Shown: in pieces, positions 7,967-15,460 of the stretch
Position numbering within the stretch: the stretch's first letter is position 1
How the letters are laid out: the number at the start of each line of letters is the position of its first letter
Source of the DNA: CAYYFV01 sp965660075
GTDB lineage: Bacteria > Patescibacteriota > Gracilibacteria > UBA1369 > GCA-2718715
Length of the DNA: 64,000 nucleotides
NCBI GenBank assembly: GCA_965660075.1
Contig: CBFHYO010000006.1
Coordinates: 4,609-68,608 of the forward strand
Direction of reading: 5' to 3'
Translations under genes and position numbers: made by a program
Notes under the pieces: model-generated
Database searches by the model: none
The model's input: the letters and a program-made list of their open reading frames with translations, nothing else
What the model was told of the DNA's origin: nothing

Positions 7967-8617
7967 ATGAAAAAAGTAGAATTTAAATCACAAGCAATCC
8001 TCCCAAGAAATAACGAAGAATTCACAATGCGTGTCTACAACGAAAATAGCGAGCGTGGAATCAAAGAACACGTAGCAATTATAAAAGGAGATGTCTCGGC
8101 TAATATTGGCAATGTTATTCGAGTTCATTCTTCTTGTGTAACATCTGAAATATTTGGTTGTACGCGTTGTGATTGTGCAGAGCAATTAGATACTGCATTC
8201 GAAGAAATATCCAAAGCCGATGCAGGAGCAATAATCTATCTAGACCAAGAAGGTAGAGACATTGGGCTCGCAAAAAAAGTCGAGGCTTATAGTTTCCAAG
8301 ATCAAGGACTAGACACAGTAGATGCAAATATTGCAGCCAACGTCGAGATAGATTCCAGAAACTACGATCCAGCCTTAGCAATTCTAAAAGACATCGGGAT
8401 TACTCACGCCAGTGTCCTCACAAACAATCCAAACAAAATTACAGAATTAGTCGAAGGGGGACTTAACATTACAAATCGCATTCCAGTCATCTGCGAAGGC
8501 AAAGAGGAATACCTTGCAAAAAAAGTTGCAAGACTCAATCACGAAACTTCTTTTGATCCATCTAGAGATACAAACATTACCAAAGATACTTTGAAAGGAT
8601 TTAAACCTATCAAATAA
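7967..8617 (+). CDS. ribA: GTP cyclohydrolase II homologue
   Basis: GTP cyclohydrolase II opens GTP to a diaminopyrimidine, the first step of riboflavin synthesis. Zinc ligands Cys57, Cys68 and Cys70 have the canonical C-x10-C-x-C spacing. QEGRDIGL (94-101) matches the QEGRGIGL substrate loop with one Gly-to-Asp change, and the catalytic Asp129 and Arg131 pair (IDSRNY) is kept, as is LTNNPNK. The length of 216 residues is that of the single-domain enzyme; there is no DHBP synthase (RibB) fusion. No other riboflavin gene is in the window. Because CPR cells often lack the full pathway, the product could serve a partial pathway or another deazapurine/pteridine-like product. Enzyme family firm, pathway uncertain. 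Confidence 0.88.
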   Translation: MKKVEFKSQAILPRNNEEFTMRVYNENSERGIKEHVAIIKGDVSANIGNVIRVHSSCVTSEIFGCTRCDCAEQLDTAFEEISKADAGAIIYLDQEGRDIGLAKKVEAYSFQDQGLDTVDANIAANVEIDSRNYDPALAILKDIGITHASVLTNNPNKITELVEGGLNITNRIPVICEGKEEYLAKKVARLNHETSFDPSRDTNITKDTLKGFKPIK

Positions 8618-8662
8618 GCTTGCCAAAAACCTACCTTAGAATCTACAATAGGCAAAAAAACT

Positions 8663-9625
8663 ATGCAAAACTTACCAGAAAAATTTTTAGAAATCTTACA
8701 AGAATTATTTCCTTCAAATACAGATTTTCAAAATGTCTTAAAAACATTTCAAAAAAGACCAACAACTTTTAGAGTAAACCTTCTCAAAACTAATGTTGAA
8801 AAAGTTTTAGAAGAACTAAAGCAGAATAGAATCAAAGCTCAAAAATCAAGTTTCTCAGACATAGCATTTATTGTAGATTCTAAATTTCGTAAGCAACTAA
8901 TGGACTTAGAAATTTATGAAAACGGACACATATACCTACAAAGTCTTGCTTCGCAAGTTCCAGTACTAATTTTAGATCCAAAACCAGGTGAAACTATCCT
9001 GGATTTAACAGCCGCACCAGGATCTAAAACATCTCAAATAGCTGCCCTGATGCAAAACCAGGGCAGACTTATTGCAAACGAACAAAATAAACCTAGGTTT
9101 TTCAAACTCATGCACAACATGCAAAATTTAGGTGTACTTAATTCAGATAAGTCCGAGGATGATTTTATCAAGCTTTATCTAGACAACGGTATCAGTCTTG
9201 CTTACAAGCTAAATCAAAAATTCGATAGAATTCTCTTAGATACTCCATGTTCAGCAGAATCTAGATTTGTTTTATCCGATGCATCTACATATAAATATTG
9301 GCATATTAAAAAAGTAAAAACTTTAGTTCAAACTCAAAAAAGACTGCTCAAGTCTGCATTCCATGCACTAAAAGTAGGCGGTACACTAGTCTATTCTACT
9401 TGTACAATTAATCCACACGAAAACGAAGAACAAATAGAAAAATTCCTTGCTAAAAATCCAAACGCCAAACTCGAACCCATTAATTTACCAGGTCTTACAT
9501 TTGCTCCTTTGTTCAAAACTGAAACAGATTTATCAGACAGCAAACGTATCATGATGGATTCAAACATAGAGTCGTTTTACGTAGCCAAAATTACCAAAAC
9601 ACACGAAATTGAACCTAGCGAATAA
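8663..9625 (+). CDS. RsmB/RsmF/NOP2-family RNA m5C methyltransferase
   Basis: S-adenosylmethionine-dependent cytosine-C5 methyltransferase acting on rRNA or tRNA. The SAM-binding loop is LDLTAAPGSKTSQ (113-125). The two cysteines of the mechanism are both present: Cys196 in LLDTPCSAES (release) and Cys247 in YSTCTINPHENEEQ (nucleophile). The 320-residue length covers the N-terminal RNA-binding region and Rossmann domain but lacks the NusB-like domain of RsmB and the PUA-like tail of RsmF, so the exact target base is open. The gene's 3' end overlaps the convergent transglutaminase-like gene by 11 bases. Confidence 0.9.
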   Translation: MQNLPEKFLEILQELFPSNTDFQNVLKTFQKRPTTFRVNLLKTNVEKVLEELKQNRIKAQKSSFSDIAFIVDSKFRKQLMDLEIYENGHIYLQSLASQVPVLILDPKPGETILDLTAAPGSKTSQIAALMQNQGRLIANEQNKPRFFKLMHNMQNLGVLNSDKSEDDFIKLYLDNGISLAYKLNQKFDRILLDTPCSAESRFVLSDASTYKYWHIKKVKTLVQTQKRLLKSAFHALKVGGTLVYSTCTINPHENEEQIEKFLAKNPNAKLEPINLPGLTFAPLFKTETDLSDSKRIMMDSNIESFYVAKITKTHEIEPSE

Positions 9626-10775
9626 GCTGTTTTAAAACTTTTTTATTTTCCTTATCACCAAGCCTTTGTGCAAGCACATAGGCTTTTTTTATTTTCTTTT
9701 GATGCTTATGTATATTTGTTTCATCAAAGCTAGTTGGCAGACTTTCTAGTAACCATTTATATTCTGATTGATTCACAAACTTAATTAGTTCAATATTTCC
9801 TTTGCACACATTGAGAGCTTTTTTAAATTTGTGCTTTTTAACTTCTACTACAACCCAATGTGAACGCACAAAATCAATCAACTTAGGATTTTTTCCTGCA
9901 AATTTTAATGCCTTTCTAAATTTCTTCAATTCAACAAAATGCTCTACAGCTGCAGATCGAGTATTCAGCATCATTTCACTATTCAAACTAAGTTCAAACA
10001 TAGACAGTGCCAAAGCAAATTTTTTTTGTTTAAGATACAAAACACCTAGATTGTTTTGAGCAATCTTCAAATTTTTTCGCACAATTTCCGAGTTGGAGCT
10101 AATTGCATACGCTAATTCAGAAATTTTCAAAGTATCCTTTGGTTTCACCTGTGAAACTTTCTCACGAAAATCATTCACATCTAATAAATTCACAGTTATT
10201 AGTTCAATCAAGTCTAGTTTTGGTAACTTAGAATAATTTTTCGTAAAACTACCATTAGTCGCCTCAATATCGATATCATTAAATGATAGAACTATATGGT
10301 TACTAGGTAACTTTATATTGAGTTCAGAAATATCAAAAATCAAACTCCACAAATACACATACAAAGTAACAATTTGATTGCAATCACCAACCAAATGATT
10401 CGGATTTTGCATTCCACCTAAAAAAGTAGATTCTTGATACTCATACCTTTTTGAATCATGCAAAAAGATTTTAACTAATTCAAAAAATTGAATTTTATTT
10501 TTTTTATCAAAGCTATGATCTTTCAGAAATTTCAAAAACTCAACTCGCACAAACTCTATAGATCTATACAGCTGAATTCGATTTTTTTTATTGAGTCTTT
10601 TATATCCCTTAGAAAAATATTCCAAATAGACACACAGTTTAAAAATATTAGACTGCATTAATCGTCTAATTTCTAACTGAGGTGTTTTTGAGTGAATAAC
10701 TTTATAAATCTCTTTTTCCTCATTCGAAACATATGGAGATAAAAACCAATAAATTTTATTTAAAATTTCAATCAT
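9615..10775 (-). CDS. Transglutaminase-like protein with C-terminal TPR-type helices
   Basis: The N-terminal half fits a divergent transglutaminase/cysteine-protease fold: GDCNQ with Cys132 at the head of a helix, LPSNHIVL with His160, and DIDIEATNG with Glu171 or Asp169 as the acid. From about residue 230 on there are TPR-like helical pairs (NNLGVLYLKQKKFALALSMF) and a very Lys-rich C-terminus. It may be a protease, an amidase or an inactive scaffold. Its start overlaps the stop codon of the upstream glycosyltransferase-NUDIX gene by eight bases (ATGATTGA), so they are translationally coupled and probably cooperate. No signal peptide is seen. Family assignment is by motif only. Confidence 0.68.
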   Translation of the reverse strand: MIEILNKIYWFLSPYVSNEEKEIYKVIHSKTPQLEIRRLMQSNIFKLCVYLEYFSKGYKRLNKKNRIQLYRSIEFVRVEFLKFLKDHSFDKKNKIQFFELVKIFLHDSKRYEYQESTFLGGMQNPNHLVGDCNQIVTLYVYLWSLIFDISELNIKLPSNHIVLSFNDIDIEATNGSFTKNYSKLPKLDLIELITVNLLDVNDFREKVSQVKPKDTLKISELAYAISSNSEIVRKNLKIAQNNLGVLYLKQKKFALALSMFELSLNSEMMLNTRSAAVEHFVELKKFRKALKFAGKNPKLIDFVRSHWVVVEVKKHKFKKALNVCKGNIELIKFVNQSEYKWLLESLPTSFDETNIHKHQKKIKKAYVLAQRLGDKENKKVLKQLIR

Positions 10776-11976
10776 TAGCCAAAATATCTTCTAATAATGC
10801 AGCTTTAGTATATCCACACACAATTTTATTCTCACGTATCATTTGCAAAATTTCTTTTTTCGAATAGAAGGCAAAGCTCTCAATACTCTCCGCACGTTGC
10901 ACAGAAACATCAAAATCCCCATTAACCTCAACTAAAAATACAAAAGCACGATTAACATCCCAGGCTGTATTTGAAACAATAGTTGAAAGTCTTTTTATCG
11001 ATTTAATGTTTTTCGAATCTAAATTAATTTCTTCTTTAAGTTCACGCAATATAGAAGTCTCAAGCTTTTGATCGTATTTCTCACCACCACCACGCACACA
11101 TTCGTAAGAATAAATTCCTAAATCCTGAGTGTCTGGAAATACAGGGAATAAATTTGGAACAGATTCTTTTAGGGGACTGTGGCGCCAAATTTTTATTAAC
11201 CCATAATCACCTTGTTTGTTTTTGATAACTGCAACAACCCCATCGTAACAAAACACCAAAGGTTGCTTATAAGAAAAATCACCCTCTACATTTCCTTCAT
11301 AAACTTGAACAACTTTATTTTTCTTCTGAAAATTACCACCAACATTTGCCAAATAAGAACGTGAATTAATTTTGTGAGCATTCATAAGCAGCTGTTTGCT
11401 TGTCTGATAACTTTTAGATGGGCAATCAACATTCCACATTGCAAACCACAAATAAGCTTGCAAGCCAAACGCGCTAAATAACATTTTAACTTTACTCACT
11501 AAATTTCGTTTTCGCGGAGTAGATGATGATACCAATTGAATTAATGGGTTGTAACAAACTTCCAGCTTAGCTTTCCAAGCTTTGGCACATAGTCTTAAAT
11601 CAAAAAAGTTTGTATTAATTAAACTCTCATTAATTTCACCAATCAAGCTTGTTTGGACACACATAAAATCACTTGTAACAAAGTCCACATTCGAAACTGC
11701 ATCCATTCGTAAATCCCAAAGTAAAAAACGCCTCATTCTCGATGGAAATTTAGTACGCAAGAAACTAAAGTTTTTAATCACCAAATCCATTATGCTTGGA
11801 AAAGTTCTATAGTTATGCACCAAAGTCTTATCACCACAAATAATCTGTGGTGCCAAAACACCACATCTTGGATTGTTATGCATGTATTCAATACACAAAT
11901 CAAAAATAGATTGATCAATTTCTAACTCACTATTATACAAGAAACTATATTCTCCAATTCGTTTATACTTTATCAA
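10768..11976 (-). CDS. Truncated GT2-type glycosyltransferase fused to a NUDIX domain
   Basis: Residues 1-180 look like the second half of a family-2 glycosyltransferase: a degenerate LYNSELEID where LNPDTEV is usual, NPRCGVLAPQI, a fPS-like stretch, VDFVTSDFMCV and FFDLRLCAKAWKAK in place of the F-EDxDLCxR acceptor region. The N-terminal nucleotide-binding half is missing. Residues ~235-400 are a NUDIX hydrolase domain with box GGEKYDQ...REL-KEE-INL; the first Glu of the box is Gln and the later Gly is Asn, while the metal-binding REUxEE core is intact. The fusion suggests a NUDIX enzyme on a dead transferase scaffold, perhaps for nucleotide-sugars. It ends in TGA inside the next gene. Confidence 0.7.
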   Translation of the reverse strand: MIKYKRIGEYSFLYNSELEIDQSIFDLCIEYMHNNPRCGVLAPQIICGDKTLVHNYRTFPSIMDLVIKNFSFLRTKFPSRMRRFLLWDLRMDAVSNVDFVTSDFMCVQTSLIGEINESLINTNFFDLRLCAKAWKAKLEVCYNPLIQLVSSSTPRKRNLVSKVKMLFSAFGLQAYLWFAMWNVDCPSKSYQTSKQLLMNAHKINSRSYLANVGGNFQKKNKVVQVYEGNVEGDFSYKQPLVFCYDGVVAVIKNKQGDYGLIKIWRHSPLKESVPNLFPVFPDTQDLGIYSYECVRGGGEKYDQKLETSILRELKEEINLDSKNIKSIKRLSTIVSNTAWDVNRAFVFLVEVNGDFDVSVQRAESIESFAFYSKKEILQMIRENKIVCGYTKAALLEDILAND

Positions 11977-12013
11977 GTCAAATGTTTATATCTATTCTAA
12001 TTTTATCAATCAC

Positions 12014-12040
12014 ACAAAAAAAAACAACCTAATAGGTTGT
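12014..12040 (-). terminator. Terminator of the tRNA-Val gene
   Basis: Reading the minus strand, ACAACCT pairs with AGGTTGT around a three-base loop and is followed by a run of nine or more T. It begins three bases after the encoded CCA of tRNA-Val. Confidence 0.88.
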
Positions 12041-12042
12041 AA

Positions 12043-12119
12043 TGGTGGGCGTTGAGGGATTCGAACCCCCGACCTCCTCGGTGTAAACGAGATGCTCTAG
12101 CCAACTGAGCTAAACGCCC
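12043..12119 (-). tRNA. tRNA-Val (anticodon TAC)
   Basis: Complete cloverleaf: acceptor GGGCGTT/AACGCCC, discriminator A, CCA encoded. The anticodon loop is TTTACAC with anticodon TAC (codons GUA/GUG and probably all GUN). The T arm has GGTTCGAATCC. It has its own terminator. Confidence 0.96.
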
Positions 12120-12171
12120 CTAAAAGCTTTAAGATAATACAAAAGCTTTTGAGAAAAATCAATAGATTTTT

Positions 12172-13221
12172 TTAATTTTCTTCGAGTCCATATCTATCAC
12201 GACCGACTCTGACAAATTGAGACTTGTTTTTTAGGTTTAAAACGATAGTGATTTTCTTTACCTTTCGTTTTTCTAAAACCTTTTCCACAATTTCTTCACG
12301 TGTTAATGGACCATGTTCATTTAAGATGTTTTCAATAACATCGCTCACAGTACCTTGAGAATAACCCCATTCTTTAAGGGCATATATACCACGACCAATC
12401 AAAACAAATTCATCGAATCTAATTAATTCATTATGAACAGCTTGGGTGTTAACAGATTTTTTATCAAATTTAAATCCAGAGATCTTCTCTGCAATTTCTA
12501 GATAATGTAGAGGTTTTTTATTTGATCTCAATACAAAGAAAATTTTATCACGTAAAGTCTTTGGATTTATGTTTCTCCAAGATGCTAATCCAACTTTAGA
12601 GCCATCCACAACTTTAAGTCTTCTGTCTAAATAAAAACAGCTACAGATTAAACTTAGGTCTAATTCTTGATTTAAGGCAATTTTAACTTCTGTCGCCAAG
12701 TCTGTGTTTGCAACTACAGATGTTTTCTTGCTCAAAACTTTATAAGCCTGATCACAAATCTTTTTAACAACTTGAGAAGTTACATTGTTAAATTTGTAAT
12801 ACGGTTTTAATTGTATAGTATTGTGTACATGCGAGATATCCTTTTCCAAATCAACAGTTAATTTGAGAGAATTTATATTCAATGGATTTGATACATTAAC
12901 TTTTTTGAGAATCAAATTTATCATTAAATCTTCCTCACACAAGCCACCGCATTCGTTAAGAGTTTCCAAAGCTAATTGAGTCACAACAAAAAGAGGAGTG
13001 TTGTTAACGTTACGTTCAAGTTTTTTTAGAGCATTTTTCTCAATTTGTCGAATACGTTCTCTAGTTACAGAAAAATGTTGTCCAATATTCTCTAAAGTAA
13101 GTTTAGGTTTGTCGTTTAGGCTGAATCTATTTTCGATGATAAATTTCTCTTTGTCAGACAGAACTATCATTAATCCATTTATCAGATCTTGTACTTTTTC
13201 AATGGTTTCTGAGTTACTCAT
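12172..13221 (-). CDS. Sigma-70 region 4-like DNA-binding protein with HARE-HTH domain
   Basis: Predicted transcription regulator. Residues ~20-72 match sigma-70 region 4 (LTLENIGQHFSVTRERIRQ, then IEKNALKKLE), the helix-turn-helix that reads the -35 element. Regions 2 and 3 of a sigma factor are absent. Residues ~220-285 look like a HARE-HTH module, as in the RNA polymerase delta subunit and ASXL proteins (PLHYLEIAEKISG, then a GRGIYAL strand), and a second winged-helix-like segment closes the protein. This architecture recurs in CPR genomes. It could modulate RNA polymerase at promoters instead of acting as a sigma factor. It is monocistronic, between tRNA-Val and ruvA. Confidence 0.82.
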   Translation of the reverse strand: MSNSETIEKVQDLINGLMIVLSDKEKFIIENRFSLNDKPKLTLENIGQHFSVTRERIRQIEKNALKKLERNVNNTPLFVVTQLALETLNECGGLCEEDLMINLILKKVNVSNPLNINSLKLTVDLEKDISHVHNTIQLKPYYKFNNVTSQVVKKICDQAYKVLSKKTSVVANTDLATEVKIALNQELDLSLICSCFYLDRRLKVVDGSKVGLASWRNINPKTLRDKIFFVLRSNKKPLHYLEIAEKISGFKFDKKSVNTQAVHNELIRFDEFVLIGRGIYALKEWGYSQGTVSDVIENILNEHGPLTREEIVEKVLEKRKVKKITIVLNLKNKSQFVRVGRDRYGLEEN

Positions 13222-13366
13222 TTAATCAAGTGAGTTAAATATATTTGCGTTTAGAATTATAAGCCTAAAATGGCTCCACGCAAAGTGCAAAATCAATTTT
13301 TTTGTGTTCTGAATGAGTAAATTTTTGATACTCGAAAAAGGCTACTGTCAGTAGATAAGGCAAATA

Positions 13367-13912
13367 TTAAACGTTCTGTAGAAAAAATTTAATGATTGAC
13401 TCTACAGACTGATTGTGTTGTGAATTTTGCGCCAAAACAATTTCAACTTGTTTTCTCTTGTACCCAAGATTTGACAATGCAACAAATACATCCTCTGGAA
13501 TTCCAGTTTCTATATCTTCTACAAAAGCTAATTTACCTTTAAGTTCCAGCACTATTCTTTCAGCACCCTTTTTTCCTAGCCCGGATGCTTTTTTAAGAAA
13601 GTCTATATCTGCATTGTTAATTGCTGATTGAACTTTTTGAACTCCAAGTTCTAATATATTCAAAGCGGTTTTGGGTCCTACCTTATTCACAGAGATAAGT
13701 TTTTCAAAAAACTCTTTATCTTCCAAACTTTCAAAGCCATATAACTCAAAAGCATCTTCTTTTATGTTTGAATAAATATAAAATTCACCATGTTCAGAAA
13801 TATTCGAGATAGTGTCTGTAGTAGCGTATATTAAATAACCAACGCCATTGGTTTTTACTATAAATGAATTTTTAAATTTTCTTAAAATTTCACCTTCAAG
13901 GTATGCAATCAT
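13367..13912 (-). CDS. ruvA: Holliday junction branch migration protein RuvA
   Basis: DNA-binding subunit of the RuvAB branch-migration motor. The N-terminal OB-fold (MIAYLEGEI, VGYLIYATTDT, NIKEDAFELYGF) is followed by two helix-hairpin-helix motifs (ISVNKVGPKTALNIL, ASGLGKKGAERIVLELK) and a short C-terminal domain III (VFVALSNLGYKRKQVE) that contacts RuvB. At 181 residues it is slightly short for the family because of a compact acidic linker. Its ATG overlaps the last base of the tgt stop codon (TAATG), so it is coupled to tgt. ruvB and ruvC are not in the window. Confidence 0.95.
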   Translation of the reverse strand: MIAYLEGEILRKFKNSFIVKTNGVGYLIYATTDTISNISEHGEFYIYSNIKEDAFELYGFESLEDKEFFEKLISVNKVGPKTALNILELGVQKVQSAINNADIDFLKKASGLGKKGAERIVLELKGKLAFVEDIETGIPEDVFVALSNLGYKRKQVEIVLAQNSQHNQSVESIIKFFLQNV

Positions 13913-15069
13913 TAAGTGAGAGGTTTATAATCTTCCCATCTATTATAAAATTCTTTTCGAAATTCTTCAAAGGTATCATTCGCTATATGCTCACGAATCT
14001 CTTGCATTAGTTTAAATAAGAACCATAAATTATGCATCGATAAAATTCGTACACCTAAAATTTCTTTTTCTTTTATTAAGTGTCTTACATACGCCTTTGA
14101 ATATTTGTTCAAATCAAAAAAAGGACAGTCAGATACAGGTGTATCGTCATCAGCAAATTTGGCATTCTTAATATTTTTACGTCCAGTGCTATCATAAAAA
14201 CATCCGTGTCTGGCCAGTCTTGTTGGAAGGACACAGTCAAACATATCTACACCACGATAAACATTTTCAATTAAATCTTCTGGGGTCCCAACACCCATTA
14301 AATATCTAGGTTTTTCTGGGCTTAAATGAGGCACAACACATTCCACCATTTCATACATTGTTTCTTTGCTTTCACCAACACTCAAACCACCAATTGCCAC
14401 ACCAAATGATCCAAGTGAATCTATAAACTTAGCAGACTCCTCACGCAAATCAGGGTATGTAACACCTTGTACGATTGGAAATAATGTCTGGGTGTCTTTA
14501 CCGGTTTCACGAAAATACTCAAAGCATTTTGCAGCCCAGTCGTGGGTACGTTTCATAGCTTCGATAGCATATTCTTTAGAGGAATTTCCATCGGCACATT
14601 CATCTATCACCATCATAATGTCGGATCCTAGATTGTATTGAATATCTAGTACTTGTTTAGGGCTAAAAAAATGCTTTTTACCATCAATGTGAGAATAAAA
14701 TTCAACTCCATCTTCTTTTAGTTTTACACTTTTTCCTGATTTACCAGTTTTATTATCAAATCCTTGCAAGCTAAAAACCTGGAATCCCCCCGAATCAGTA
14801 AGAATAGGCAAGTCCCAATTCATAAATTCATGAAGTCCACCACGCTCAGCAATAAACTTGCTGCCTGGTCTCATTTCTAGATGATAAGTGTTTCCAAGTA
14901 GAATTTGGCAACCAAGAGTTTTTAATTCCTGTGGAGAAACACCCTTCACAGAAGCCTTGGTGCCACATGGCATAAAAATTGGAGTTTGAACTTTTCCATG
15001 AGGAAGAGTTAATTCACCAGTACGCGCCTGAGATTTAGCGCTTTTTTTATGGATTTTAAAATTGAACAT
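13912..15069 (-). CDS. tgt: tRNA-guanine transglycosylase with a degenerate zinc site
   Basis: Exchanges guanine-34 of GUN-anticodon tRNAs for preQ1 on the way to queuosine. The TIM-barrel landmarks are intact: Asp92 in TDSGGFQVFSLQG (acid/base), IVQG, VAIGGLSVGE, YLMGVGTPEDL and the nucleophile Asp278 in MFDCVLPTR. The structural zinc site is not: where the family has C-x-C-x2-C followed by His, this protein has Cys315-Pro-Phe317-Phe-Asp-Leu320 with His330, so two of three cysteines are gone. The length of 385 residues is normal. It is coupled to ruvA downstream and preceded, only about 12 bases upstream, by the rpmE terminator. Function as Tgt is likely, with the fold stabilised in another way. 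Confidence 0.92.
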   Translation of the reverse strand: MFNFKIHKKSAKSQARTGELTLPHGKVQTPIFMPCGTKASVKGVSPQELKTLGCQILLGNTYHLEMRPGSKFIAERGGLHEFMNWDLPILTDSGGFQVFSLQGFDNKTGKSGKSVKLKEDGVEFYSHIDGKKHFFSPKQVLDIQYNLGSDIMMVIDECADGNSSKEYAIEAMKRTHDWAAKCFEYFRETGKDTQTLFPIVQGVTYPDLREESAKFIDSLGSFGVAIGGLSVGESKETMYEMVECVVPHLSPEKPRYLMGVGTPEDLIENVYRGVDMFDCVLPTRLARHGCFYDSTGRKNIKNAKFADDDTPVSDCPFFDLNKYSKAYVRHLIKEKEILGVRILSMHNLWFLFKLMQEIREHIANDTFEEFRKEFYNRWEDYKPLT

Positions 15070-15080
15070 AGGTAAGAATT

Positions 15081-15106
15081 AAAAAAGCCCCAAGTTTCCT
15101 TGAGGC
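15081..15106 (-). terminator. Terminator after rpmE, just before tgt
   Basis: On the minus strand GCCTCAAG pairs with CTTGGGGC around a GAAA tetraloop and is followed by six T. It lies 14 bases after the rpmE stop and 12 bases before the tgt start, leaving no room for a separate downstream promoter, so it may act as a partial terminator that lowers tgt-ruvA expression relative to rpmE. Confidence 0.85.
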
Positions 15107-15119
15107 CTTATGAGTAGAA

Positions 15120-15392
15120 TTAAGCGGCTTTTCTTGCTTCTTGAAGCTTTTTGGCCATTTCCATTTTCTTTCTAAATTTGTCCACACGACCTTGAGTATC
15201 TACAAGTGTTTGTTTACCAGTATAGAAAGGATGCGACTTAGATGTTACTTCTAGTGTAACTACTTGGTAAGTTTCGCCATCTATTTCTCTAGTTTCTTTA
15301 GAAGTTAGAGTAGAAGTAGAAACAAATTCATCACCAGTAACAGAGTCTACAAAGATAACTTTGTTCAATTTTGGATGGATGTCAGTTTTCAT
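15120..15392 (-). CDS. rpmE: 50S ribosomal protein bL31 (zinc-free type)
   Basis: Ribosomal protein bL31, located at the bridge between ribosomal subunits. It starts with MKTDIHPKLNKVIFVD and contains the family block SKSHPFYTGKQTLVDTQGRV followed by a basic helical tail. It has no cysteines, so it is a zinc-independent (C-minus) form. The 90-residue length is normal. It is followed by a strong terminator and lies downstream of gyrA on the same strand with 68 bases between. Confidence 0.95.
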   Translation of the reverse strand: MKTDIHPKLNKVIFVDSVTGDEFVSTSTLTSKETREIDGETYQVVTLEVTSKSHPFYTGKQTLVDTQGRVDKFRKKMEMAKKLQEARKAA

Positions 15393-15460
15393 TACTTTGA
15401 ATTTAAAAAATTTTGATCACAGGCACCTTAGCATATTTGCCTACTAAAATGCAAGATTTT

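Noticed and set aside
13912..13915. Frameshift between tgt and ruvA
   Set aside because: The TAATG junction is a normal translational-coupling overlap between two complete genes.
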